From contig NZ_CP162495.1 of assembly GCF_040939125.1 (NCBI RefSeq), forward strand, positions 2,232,001 through 2,296,000: DNA of 64,000 bases, in the 5' to 3' direction. Each line of letters begins with the position of its first letter. Within the stretch, counting starts at the first letter, position 1. The notes beneath the pieces were generated by a model. It did no database searches and was not told where the DNA came from. It saw nothing but the letters and a program-made list of their open reading frames with translations. Below are positions 27,797-36,382 of the stretch, in pieces. The position numbers were made by a program, and so were the translations under genes. Source of the stretch: Clostridium sp. BJN0013 (GTDB lineage: Bacteria; Bacillota; Clostridia; Clostridiales; Clostridiaceae).

Positions 27797-28007
27797 AGTA
27801 TGATAATAAAAGACCTGGTGGGAAGAATTTCACTAGCTTTTATTAGCTTTTATTTTTTATATAAAATTAAAAGCAATTATTTCGTGTTGTATAATATTTT
27901 TATAAAACGAAAACAATAAAATCAATGTAAAATTCCCATGGAAAATAATGTATTGGTTATTAATTAATAATTGATATTAACTAATAATGTGTATTTAGCG
28001 CTCCATG

Positions 28008-28043
28008 AAAAATAAGTGCCTGTCATGTAAGGTGCTTATTTTT
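28008..28043 (+). terminator. Terminator-like hairpin
   Basis: AAAAATAAGTGCC and GGTGCTTATTTTT form a 13-bp stem with one G-T pair, followed by T-rich sequence. It lies about 210 bp after the SASP gene. Confidence 0.55.
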
Positions 28044-28142
28044 AGTTTTTTAAAAGTACAACTAAAATAACTAGCATCATTAAAAACCACAATTATATTT
28101 ATGATACATTATTAAAGTTAAATTTATTTAGATATACAAACT

Positions 28143-28208
28143 AAAAATGCACCTCTGTTACAAAATGCATTCTTTCCATATTGATTAATTAAAGGAAATG
28201 ATGTTATT
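28143..28208 (-). ncRNA. Candidate small RNA, paralogue of the 20.3-kb antisense unit
   Basis: On the minus strand TGTGATATAATGTAT at 28,211-28,225 gives a promoter, and AATGCAT...GTGCATTTTTAG a terminal hairpin, the same layout and near-same sequences as at 20.3-20.4 kb. No coding partner is visible on the plus strand here. It lies just downstream of the recombinase gene. Confidence 0.3.
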
Positions 28209-28259
28209 AGATACATTATATCACAGTACATCTAAAATTAAACTATTTAAATATAAAAA

Positions 28260-28859
28260 TTAATTACATTCATATTTTTTAACTAGTCTATAAAATGTAG
28301 GCTTTGTTAAATCAAGTTTTTTCATAGCTTCTACAGCTTTAATCTTTCCTGTCTTCCATTCATTATAAACCTTTAACCACTGCTCAGGATATTTTATAGC
28401 AGGTCTACCAAACCTAACTCCTTTTTTCTTTGCAATTGCGATTCCCTCAGCCTGTCTGGTCTTGATGGTTATTCTCTCTTGTTGGGCTATGGTACTCAAA
28501 ACCTCTAAGAGAAGATTATTAATCATGTCCATTATCCACTCTTGACCTTCTGGTATATCTATCATTGTAGTAGGTAAATCAAGTATTTTAATTCTAACAC
28601 CTTTATTTTTAAAATACTCAAGCTCTTCTTTAATTTGTTTTTTATTCCTGCCTAATCTATCTAAGTTTTTAATATATATGACATCACCTTTATCTGCAAC
28701 ATTTTTTAATAATTGATATTGGGGTCTATCAAAATTTTTACCACTTTGTTTGTCAGTCAGCACAAGTCCTTTATTACCAATATAATGGTCTAATTGGTTT
28801 ATCTGTCTATCTAAGTTTTGATCCTTGGCACTAACTCGTGCATAACCATATATTTTCAT
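28260..28859 (-). CDS. Serine recombinase (resolvase/invertase family)
   Basis: 199 aa. The catalytic Ser10 lies in YARVSAKDQN, followed by LDRQINQLDHYIG, GKNFDRPQYQLL and VIYIKNLDRLGRNKKQI with the conserved Arg pair. The C-terminus has the helix-turn-helix region (GRPAIKYPEQWL, AVEAMKKLDLTKPTFYRLVKKY). The gene is complete and of normal small-resolvase size. It may invert or resolve DNA; a 26-bp perfect palindrome 150 bp upstream is a candidate recombination or control site. Start is ATG with GGAGGTAAAAG. Confidence 0.92.
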   Translation of the reverse strand: MKIYGYARVSAKDQNLDRQINQLDHYIGNKGLVLTDKQSGKNFDRPQYQLLKNVADKGDVIYIKNLDRLGRNKKQIKEELEYFKNKGVRIKILDLPTTMIDIPEGQEWIMDMINNLLLEVLSTIAQQERITIKTRQAEGIAIAKKKGVRFGRPAIKYPEQWLKVYNEWKTGKIKAVEAMKKLDLTKPTFYRLVKKYECN

Positions 28860-28932
28860 TCTTTTACCTCCGCATCATATATAAACTTAACTATAATTAT
28901 ACTAGAATAGTATCAAAACATCAATGCAATAT

Positions 28933-28944
28933 ATGAAACGTTTC
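28933..28944. promoter_or_regulatory. TGAAACGTTTCA palindrome upstream of the serine recombinase
   Basis: A perfect 12-bp dyad about 75 bp before the recombinase start, resembling a catabolite-response (cre-like) or repressor site. No binding factor can be assigned. Confidence 0.3.
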
Positions 28945-29006
28945 AAAATAAATCTTATTAGTTATTGATACGTAATAAAGACTTAATTTACGGTTAGCTA
29001 TTATTT

Positions 29007-29032
29007 GTATCAAAAGGTATACCTTTTGATAC
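29007..29032. promoter_or_regulatory. 26-bp perfect palindrome, candidate recombinase site
   Basis: GTATCAAAAGGTA followed by its exact reverse complement. It is 150 bp upstream of the serine recombinase start. Resolvase sites are dyads with central TA/AT dinucleotides, and the centre here is TA; a role as crossover or operator site is inferred. Confidence 0.4.
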
Positions 29033-29539
29033 GAGACTTATCCATAAGCAAATTTTCATACCATCCCATAATTAAATAACATACGTTTTTACCCTAAATA
29101 ATTAATGTTATACTATATAAGTTATCTTAAACTAAAAAAATATAGCAGAATAATTAATTACTCTACTATACTTTTAATTATAACAAATGAATACCACTAA
29201 TATTTAATTATAATGATTTTCGAGGTTTTACAAATACATTTATATATTATGTAAAATGATATAAATTATTCAATTAAAATATATCAATGTTACTTATCCT
29301 ATTAATGTTAAAATTATGAAAATGGTAAACTATTCATACACCCTACTATTACTAATAATCCTCTCTTCCTTCGGTGGCTACTGTAAATTTCACATTGACC
29401 TGGATGTCAGAATTACATACTGCTTTATTCCAATTGATAATTATTATAGAATTATTTGCTTATAATTTATTTATATATAGTTAAGTCGTACAGGTAAAAT
29501 ATTGTGTATTAAACTATTAAGAAAAATGGAGGAGTGGTA

Positions 29540-29691
29540 ATGTCTGCTTACATTTACATACAATGTTTCACCAAGTATAGAGAAAAAACCTTTGATTACT
29601 TGATAAAAACTTTGGATTAGTTTTACAGGATTTAGGCTTTGATGAAAACTACTTAACAAGTTATGTTGATAATCTGGTGTTAGATGCGTAA
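29540..29691 (+). pseudogene. Hypothetical ~50-aa gene with a frameshift
   Basis: A good GGAGGAG site precedes MSAYIYIQCFTKYREKTFDY, which stops at codon 27. A one-base (T) restoration near 29,610 would continue it as LVLQDLGFDENYLTSYVDN to a stop at 29,691. No family recognised. The clean site and the continuing frame argue that it was once a gene. Confidence 0.4.
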
Positions 29692-29780
29692 AACCAGGTA
29701 CGTTCCCAATTTGGTACTAATAGAACAGTTCTAATCATATTCTTATATAAAGAAAAGAATACGAAGGAGTGTAAAGTTAG

Positions 29781-31228
29781 TTGTTAAAAAAAGTTAAAGT
29801 TAGTTTACGGCCCATTGTTAGTAAGGTAAATTTACCTACTGTTTTGAAAACAGCTGTGCTTCCGGGTGGCTCAATCGAAAGATTATTTATTGCAACCCAG
29901 GTAGGAGAGATCTTTTACACTGGAAACGGAGTTATAAAAACTTTTTTAGATATTCGCCCGCAAATCATAAAACTAGGTTTTTCTGGTGGTAGATATGATG
30001 AACGGGGATTGGTAGGGTTAGCGTTTCATCCCCAATTTTATTATAACGGTCTGTTTTATCTTCATTATTCAGTAGCTGGAACACAAGGCCCAGGTGCTCT
30101 TCCTAGTTCAGAAGTTTCAAGACAAGGTCTTCCCAAATTTTTTAGGCCTAACCCATGTGATCCCAGAACCTTAAACCTAAAGTGGATAAATAGAGAAATT
30201 CAATATGATCATATTGATACAGTTGAAGAATGGATTTTGCAATCGAATGGTCAAGCGCGAAAACGGAGGACATTACTTAATTTAAGAAGACCATTTTTTA
30301 ATCATAATGGTGTCAATAGCTTAAACTTTTCACCTGAAACAGGAAAACTTGTTTTAACAACCGGAGATGGTGGATCAGGCTATGATCCATTTAATTTAAG
30401 CCAGGATGATATGGAAATTGCTGGTAAAATAATTGAAATTGATGTAGTTAAGAATACATTTATCAATAATCCACCTGTAGTCACACGTTTTAATGAACTT
30501 CCCGCACCTATTCAGGAAACGCTTACGGTAATTGCCAAAGGGGTTCGCAATATACTTGGCATTTCATTTCAAAGATTTTATAACCAGTATATCAAATATG
30601 TAGGAATTGTCGGACAGGATCTGGTAGAGTCAATTTTTTCATTTGTTCATTATAAACCAATACCGGTTGCTCAGCTTATTCAAGCTTCTTTAATGGAATC
30701 TGAACCTGACCAAGAAAGATTTATTAACTTTGGCTGGCGAGGGTGGGAAGGTGCTTTTCCTACTTCAATTATAAGGGACTGCTCTGCAAATTCAACTTTG
30801 GATGAGGAAACACTTGCTTATTACAATGATGCAGTAAAAACTTCAGTGCAGCGTCTTCAGCCTCTAACTAGTTATTTCCATAAAGACCCCGACCCGATAA
30901 GTTTGGAGGAACTGCACTTACAGGAGTCCAATCATATATAGGGAATAAAATTCCCGATTTAACTGGAAGTGTTGTGTTTACCGATTTTGCCCGGGATGAA
31001 GGATCTCAACCTCCGATTAGAGGGGTTTTAGCTTATACTAGGATAAAAACAGATTGTAAACTAAATGATTTTAGCGTTATTGAAACTGATTATAATTTTG
31101 GGTCTCAAGCAGCTTATTATGCTAGTTTGGGAACGAATCTCAATCAAACCAGACTATATTTAGGGGTTTATGGCTCTATGAATGTGACTGATTTTAACCA
31201 AGGTACTGTTTTTGAAATCGTTCCATGA
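29781..31228 (+). pseudogene. Glucose/sorbosone dehydrogenase-type beta-propeller protein, frameshifted
   Basis: Two frames form one protein of the PQQ-dependent aldose sugar dehydrogenase (GSDH) superfamily: ERGLVGLAFHPQFYYNGLFY, FNHNGVNSLNFSPETGKLV, TTGDGGSGYDPFNLSQDD, RNILGISFQRFY, FGWRGWEGAFPTS, then, after the slip, KFGGTALTGVQSYIGNKIPD and a C-terminal blade. One missing A near 30,898 accounts for the break and would restore 482 aa. No signal peptide is seen, odd for a family that is usually exported. Start TTG, with AAGGAGTG upstream at 14 nt. PQQ use in a clostridium is doubtful. Confidence 0.75.
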
Positions 31229-31296
31229 TTCATAACTATAAAATTCTACTTAATACCATATAAATCCCTTTCTTGGATTTATTGAATCGAAGTATA

Positions 31297-31336
31297 AAAC
31301 AAACAATAGAGAGCAATCATGCTCCCTCGTTTGTTT
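31297..31336 (+). terminator. Terminator after the sugar dehydrogenase
   Basis: AAACAAAC...GAGAGCA pairs with TGCTCCCTCGTTTGTTT around a 4-nt loop, followed by a T-rich tract. Confidence 0.7.
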
Positions 31337-31534
31337 ATTTTTCCGGGAATTTAATAAAATAAAATGCCAACAAACATTAAGACACATTATTCTTATATTG
31401 CTCATCAATTAAAATAATACTTAAATAAAAGCAAGAAAAGTACTTTTTCTAATTTATTAGATATTTAGAAGAGTACTTTTTTGTAACAATAATAATAGAA
31501 AGTAAACTTTCCATTATTAGTTGGAGGTATTGAG

Positions 31535-31750
31535 TTGAAGAATAGACTTGCAGAAATTAGAAAACAGCATGGCATTACATAAGAAGAACTTGCAGAGAAA
31601 CTTGAAGTGTCAAGACAGACAATCGGCTCACTTGAAAATGGACGATATAATCCATCTATAATACTAGCTTTCAAAATCTCTAAATTTTTTAAAGTCAGTA
31701 TTGAGGAAATATTTATTTATGAGGAGAGTTCAGAAAATGAAAACTTTTAA
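31535..31750 (+). pseudogene. XRE-family regulator with in-frame stop
   Basis: GGAGG precedes a TTG start reading KNRLAEIRKQHGIT, then TAA (31,580), then EELAEKLEVSRQTIGSLENG and PSIILAFKISKFF. The stop replaces the Gln normally found at this point of the HTH (ITQEELA), consistent with CAA to TAA. The protein would be about 71 aa. It overlaps the next gene, a small membrane protein, as is usual for this regulator/DUF2178 pair. Confidence 0.75.
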
Positions 31751-32016
31751 TTACGTATTTATTGCAATAGTAGTTGTACTATTAATTAGTTCATCAGTCG
31801 GTATGTTTTTTGTAGGTGGATATACGTCAAAAACTATATCTATGATTTTTATGTCAGCATCTATATATTCAGTCACAAGTGGGATATATCACAATTTTTT
31901 TGTAAAAAACAGATAAAGATGAACGAAACATTAGTATTGAAAATAAAGCCAAAGCAAAAGCTTTTGATTTTATGGGAATAGTATTTGGTATTCTTGTAAT
32001 TATATATGTTTTTTAA
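31737..32016 (+). pseudogene. DUF2178-like small membrane protein, frameshifted
   Basis: The ATG lies inside the end of the XRE gene. Two frames combine: FNYVFIAIVVVLLISSSVGM (helix 1), SMIFMSASIYSVTSGIY (helix 2), then after a slip in an A6 run, DKDERNISIENKAKAKAFDF and a last helix. D-E-R-x-x-x-I-x-x-K-A is the hallmark of DUF2178-type proteins, which accompany XRE regulators. One base too many (or two too few) in the A-run breaks it. Confidence 0.6.
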
Positions 32017-32685
32017 ATAGGGGGGTTCTATGCGTAAAACCTCGAAATTTTTGACAGCATAATATTTATTCTATTTTAAAGGGTAATTGAAGCATCTTAC
32101 CATGCTCCAATTACCCTTATTAAGTAAGATTGAAATTAAAATATGGCAGCACCATATAAAAGTAATGTTTCATAAACGATCATTTTTTGAAACATCATAT
32201 AGCAAACGAATTTATCATATCCATAAGTGCTATTTAAGTTTCAAAAAATGTACCATTATCTATTTATATTTTGGCACGTTTATGGTATTAGGCCCATTAA
32301 ATAAATAATGTACATAGGTATAAACTCTTTAAAGCCATTTAAACACATAAAACATTTTTGATTTAAACCCTACCTACCTAGCTATTAATTCTCTGTTACA
32401 AAAGTTTAAATCGCTTTATTAAGCTTAAAATTCAAGTATTATAATAAAATACTTGAATTATTATATTTAGATATGCTAATTAATATCTAATCCTATAATT
32501 TAACAATATCATAAAGATAGTTATTTATATATAATGGGAATTTCTGTAACGTCAAAAATTTCTGGGTTTTGCACATAGAACCCCTTACTGAATAATTTTC
32601 TTTATTTAAGGTAAAATATAGAAATGATATATTAAATACTAAAAAAGATTGGAGGTATTGCTGTACTAAACAGCTTAATAAATGT
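32017..32685. other. Gene-free stretch with repeat B copy
   Basis: Only chance frames. GGGTAATTGAAGCAT and its mirror ATGCTCCAATTACCC form a hairpin near 32,080-32,117. A reverse copy of repeat B lies at 32,271-32,298 (reverse complement GGGCCTAATACCATAAACGT). A GGAGG at 32,652 lies too far from the next start codon to serve it. Confidence 0.5.
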
Positions 32686-33585
32686 ATGAAAATAGGACTT
32701 CCAAAAGGATTATTGTACTGCAAATATCATATTTTTGCAGAAACTTTTTTTCAAGAATTAGGAGCAGAAATAATAACTTCTCCTGATACTAACAGATATA
32801 TACTAGATATGGGCGTAAAGTATTGCGTAGATGAAGCTTGCCTTCCAATAAAAGTATTTCACGGTCACGTAGCTGCTATAAAAGACAAATGTGATATAAT
32901 TCTTATTCCTAGAATAATGCAACTAAATAAAGATGAATTTATCTGTCCTAAATTTTGCGGGCTTCCGGAAATGGTATTAAACAACATACCTAATATGCCA
33001 GAGGCATTAACTTATCCTTTATATGCCTTTTCTAAAAATAAACTTAGAAACTGGATTTTAAATGCAGGCTTAAAATTTAGTAAAAATCTTTTAGAAATAA
33101 ATAGAGTCTATAAAAAGGCCCTAAAAGCACAAGAATCCTATAATTTACCATTAAATAATATGAGTTTTTCTAGAAATATAGCCTTAGTTGGTCATCCTTA
33201 TAACTTATACGATAGTTTTACCAATATGAATATAATCAAAAAATTAAATAAATTGAACATAGGCATACTTACTGAGGAAGATATAGATAAAACTCAAATA
33301 AATGATGAAATAAAACACTTGTTCAAAAAACCTTTTTGGACCTTTGCTAGAAATTCCTATGGTTTTTCCACTTATCTTGCAGAAACTAAAAAAGTAGATG
33401 GAATAATATATGTATCTTCCTTTGCTTGTGGCATAGACTCTGTAGTAATAGAACTTATCAAGGATAGATTAAAAAATTTCCCCTTCTTAGTTTTAAAAAT
33501 AGATGAACAAACTGGAGAAGCTGGTTTTGATACTAGAATTGAAGCTTTCTCAGATATGCTTGAAAGGAGATGTGAAAATTTATGA
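32686..33585 (+). CDS. Acyl-CoA dehydratase activase-related protein (DUF2229-type)
   Basis: 299 aa. It begins MKIGLPKGLLYCKYHIFAET and carries conserved cysteines in KYCVDEACLPIKVFHGH and ICPKFCGLPEM, plus a C-terminal block ASFACGIDSVVIELIKDR and DEQTGEAGFDTRIEAF. This is the DUF2229/HgdB-related fold that in many anaerobes is fused behind the ATPase domain of very large 'activase' proteins. The Cys residues probably hold an Fe-S cluster. The stop overlaps the start of the next gene by 4 bp. A GGAGG lies about 30 bp upstream, too far for a normal start; no closer site is seen. Confidence 0.78.
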   Translation: MKIGLPKGLLYCKYHIFAETFFQELGAEIITSPDTNRYILDMGVKYCVDEACLPIKVFHGHVAAIKDKCDIILIPRIMQLNKDEFICPKFCGLPEMVLNNIPNMPEALTYPLYAFSKNKLRNWILNAGLKFSKNLLEINRVYKKALKAQESYNLPLNNMSFSRNIALVGHPYNLYDSFTNMNIIKKLNKLNIGILTEEDIDKTQINDEIKHLFKKPFWTFARNSYGFSTYLAETKKVDGIIYVSSFACGIDSVVIELIKDRLKNFPFLVLKIDEQTGEAGFDTRIEAFSDMLERRCENL

Positions 33586-34679
33586 AGATAACTTTTCCAC
33601 ATTTAGGGAATACATATTTTGCAGCAAAAGCTTTATTTGATGGATTAGGAATTGACTATATAATACCACCCTTAAGTAATAAAAAGGCTTTGGAAATAGG
33701 CTCATTATATTCCCCTGAAGAGATATGTCTTCCTTTTAAAATAATGATTGGTAACTATATTCAAAGTATAGAAAAAGGGGCAGATACAATTTTAATAGTA
33801 GGCAGCTGTGGTCCTTGCAGATTTGGAGAATACTGTGAACTTCAAATAAATTTACTTAAAAATCTAGGCTATAATTTAAATTTTATAGTTATAGATTATC
33901 CCAAGGATATAGGTATAAAAGAATTTATGCGCAGAATAAATCTAATTACATCAAATAGTAAGAAAACTACTGGAGAAAAGCTTAAAGTAGTATCCATAGC
34001 GTTAAAAATAATTAATTTAATAGATAAAATAGAAAGCAAGGCAAAATTGTTAGCTGGTTATGAAGTCAAAAAAGGTGAATGCAAAAATATTTTAAAAGAA
34101 TGTAAACAAAAAGCTTTTAAAAGTACTTCTCCAAAAGAAATGCTCCATATATTAAAAGAATATATGGAAAAATTAAATGAAGTTTCTATATGCAAAAGTA
34201 AAAATCCTTTGAGGATTTCTATAATAGGTGAAATATATACCACCATAGAACCTTTTTCAAATTTATTTATAGAAGATAAACTTATGGACTATGGTGTGTC
34301 TACATCTAGATATATCACTCCAAGTTGGTGGGTTAAAAATGCAGCTTTATCTACATTGAAATTAAATTCACTTAATATAAGAAGAGCTTCTAAAGAATAC
34401 CTGCATCTGTATATAGGCGGCCATGCCCGTGAATGTATAGGTGAAGCCCTTTTATCTCATAAGCATGGATTTGATGGTGCAATTCAAATTTTTCCTGTAG
34501 GCTGTATGCCTGAAATTGTATCAAAATCTATACTTCCTACTATATCAAAGGATAAAAACTTTCCTATACTAACTTTAATAGTAGATGAAATGACTGGAGA
34601 AGCTGGGTATATCACTAGAATTGAAGCTTTTTTAGATTTACTTGAAAGGAGAAAAAACAATGTATTATATGGGAGTTGA
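33582..34679 (+). CDS. 2-hydroxyacyl-CoA dehydratase-like protein of the activase cluster
   Basis: 365 aa with LYSPEEICLPFKIMIGNYIQ, GSCGPCRFGEYCELQI (clustered cysteines for an Fe-S centre), YIGGHARECIGEALLSHKHG and a C-terminus LIVDEMTGEAGYITRIEAF nearly copying that of the previous protein. The two are thus distant paralogues of the HgdB-like fold. It overlaps both neighbours (ATGA at the front, about 20 bp at the back), so the three are made together. No known catalytic dehydratase subunit pair (hgdA/B, fldB/C) is adjacent. Confidence 0.75.
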   Translation: MKITFPHLGNTYFAAKALFDGLGIDYIIPPLSNKKALEIGSLYSPEEICLPFKIMIGNYIQSIEKGADTILIVGSCGPCRFGEYCELQINLLKNLGYNLNFIVIDYPKDIGIKEFMRRINLITSNSKKTTGEKLKVVSIALKIINLIDKIESKAKLLAGYEVKKGECKNILKECKQKAFKSTSPKEMLHILKEYMEKLNEVSICKSKNPLRISIIGEIYTTIEPFSNLFIEDKLMDYGVSTSRYITPSWWVKNAALSTLKLNSLNIRRASKEYLHLYIGGHARECIGEALLSHKHGFDGAIQIFPVGCMPEIVSKSILPTISKDKNFPILTLIVDEMTGEAGYITRIEAFLDLLERRKNNVLYGS

Positions 34680-35619
34680 TGTAGGTTCTGTAAGTACAGA
34701 TATAGTAATAGTAGATGAAAATATAAATGTACTAGATTCTCTATATCTTAGAACAAAAGGAAGACCTATAAATGCAATTCAAGAAGGCTTTAGATTACTA
34801 AAAAATAAATATAAGAATAAGGATATAAAGGCTGTAGGTACTACAGGCAGTGGTCGACAAATTGCATCCTCTATTATAGGAGCTGACGTAACAAAAAACG
34901 AAATAACTTCTCATGCTATAGCAGCCTTAAATTTAAACAACTCTGTAAAAACTATAATAGAAATAGGAGGTCAGGATTCTAAAATAATAATTTTAGAAAA
35001 TGGTATTGTTTCAGACTTTGCGATGAATACCGTATGTGCAGCTGGAACTGGTTCTTTTCTTGATAGGCAGGCAGAAAGGTTAGAAATTCCTATTGAAGAA
35101 TTTGGAAATTATGCTTTAAAGTCCAGCTATCCTGCCAGAATAGCTGGAAGGTGTGCTGTATTCGCAGAATCTGATATGATACACAAACAGCAAATGGGAT
35201 ATAGTAATCTAGATATAATAAAAGGACTTTGTAATGCTCTAGTTAGAAATTATTTAAATAATGTGGCAAAAGGAAAAGATATAAAATCCGAAATATTTTT
35301 TCAAGGTGGAGTTGCTGCAAACGTAGGAATGAAAGCTTCCTTCGAAGAAATATTAGGAAAAGAAATAATAATTCCTAAAAATTTTAAAGTAATGGGTGCT
35401 ATAGGAGCTGCTATTTTAGCAAAAGAAGCTTTAGAAAAAAATAATTCTCTTACTAATTTTAGAGGATTTGATCTTGCAAACATAAATTTTGTATCTAAAA
35501 GTTTTGAATGTACAGGATGTTCTAATAGATGTGAAGTAGTGAAAATATTGAATAAGGAAAAAACAGTAGGTTTCTTCGGAGGAAGATGCGAAAAGTGGAA
35601 TAAAATTATTTCAGCATAG
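34660..35619 (+). CDS. Acyl-CoA dehydratase activase (BcrAD/BadFG-type ATPase)
   Basis: 319 aa from the ATG preceded by AAAGGAG; an upstream in-frame TTG is less likely. ASKHA ATPase motifs are clear: MGVDVGSVSTDIVIVDE, TIIEIGGQDSKIIIL, FFQGGVAANVGMKASFEE and KVMGAIGAAILAKEAL. The homodimer-bridging [4Fe-4S] cysteines sit in MNTVCAAGTGSFLDRQ and RIAGRCAVFAESDM. Such proteins use ATP to push an electron into dehydratases. An extra C-terminal Cys motif (FECTGCSNRCEVVKI) is typical of the long-activase subfamily. A giant hairpin overlaps its last codons. Confidence 0.88.
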   Translation: MYYMGVDVGSVSTDIVIVDENINVLDSLYLRTKGRPINAIQEGFRLLKNKYKNKDIKAVGTTGSGRQIASSIIGADVTKNEITSHAIAALNLNNSVKTIIEIGGQDSKIIILENGIVSDFAMNTVCAAGTGSFLDRQAERLEIPIEEFGNYALKSSYPARIAGRCAVFAESDMIHKQQMGYSNLDIIKGLCNALVRNYLNNVAKGKDIKSEIFFQGGVAANVGMKASFEEILGKEIIIPKNFKVMGAIGAAILAKEALEKNNSLTNFRGFDLANINFVSKSFECTGCSNRCEVVKILNKEKTVGFFGGRCEKWNKIISA

Positions 35620-35655
35620 AAAATTTCTGTGCTGAAATAATTTTATTCCACTTTT
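35591..35655 (+). terminator. Terminator with 26-bp perfect arms overlapping the activase stop
   Basis: AAAAGTGGAATAAAATTATT plus TCAGCA is mirrored exactly by TGCTGAAATAATTTTATTCC plus ACTTTT around a 13-nt loop. The left arm encodes the last nine codons of the activase. Confidence 0.85.
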
Positions 35656-35670
35656 CATAATATATTTGGG

Positions 35671-35813
35671 GTAGTATGAGCGAAGCTGTCACCAGGGGCA
35701 AAGTAACTTATTAATAGTCATTTTGAATGTTACTTAATACTAATAATTTATATTGTTATGTAACATACTTTCTACTTTGCCCCTGATTACACGTTTGCTG
35801 GTATTAGGCCTAA
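35671..35813. repeat. Miniature element bounded by inverted copies of repeat B
   Basis: The left arm TATGAGCGAAGCTGTCACCA-GGGGCAAAGTA is mirrored by the right arm, whose reverse complement is TAATACCAGCAAACGTGTAA then CAGGGGCAAAGTA. The roughly 60-bp centre is AT-rich. This is the most complete copy of the repeat and suggests that the family derives from transposon ends. Confidence 0.6.
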
Positions 35814-35920
35814 TATGATATTCTTATAACCCCAAATTGCTTTATTTCTTTAAACATATCAAAGTCTTTCATAATTTCCATAAGTCTTGTTTTAGACTGA
35901 AATCGAATTTATCTATATCA

Positions 35921-36064
35921 TTAGTTTTTTATTGGTTCATCATGATTTCTTACAATAGTTATAATAATTTTTTGGGGTATAAAATATACATGCACTAATC
36001 CTTCAAGTTGTATATTTCCAATACCATGTCTATAACTTTTATATCCACTAGGAGTTGTTAGCAT
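35921..36064 (-). pseudogene. Remnant of an unrecognised gene
   Basis: The minus strand reads MLTTPSGYKSYRHGIGNIQL, then VHVYFIPQKIIITIVRNHDE and a stop. It looks like the C-terminal beta-rich part of a larger protein, with broken frames upstream. No family assigned; it sits beside the SPOCS coat gene on the same strand. Confidence 0.25.
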
Positions 36065-36303
36065 CAGGAATCTAATTAATCGTATAGGTAAATTTTCTTG
36101 TAGTATCCATATATCCTAGGCTTTCATTTACTTTTTTTACTGTTCCCTTTGATAAAAATATTTGTAATATACCAAATATAGTAGTAGTGTTTTTATAAGG
36201 ATATTCTCATCAGTATTATTTTGGCTTGCGTTTTCATATTACTACAAAGGTCTTATTTTTTATAAATCTTTTTTAGAAACTTAAGCTAATGACATTAGCA
36301 ACA

Positions 36304-36328
36304 AACCACCCGTGTTTTAAGGGTGGTT
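36304..36328. terminator. AACCACCC / GGGTGGTT hairpin
   Basis: An 8-bp GC-rich stem with a 9-nt loop. It could terminate the coat gene just upstream on the minus strand, or be the hairpin end of an IS200/IS605-type element, which often looks like this. Confidence 0.45.
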
Positions 36329-36382
36329 CTGAATACATAAAAATATTTCATTTACTTTTTATACTTTATTATAAATGCCGTA

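Noticed and set aside
29300-29540. Repeat-like sequence resembling a CRISPR leader
   Set aside because: No regularly spaced direct repeats occur here or elsewhere in the window.
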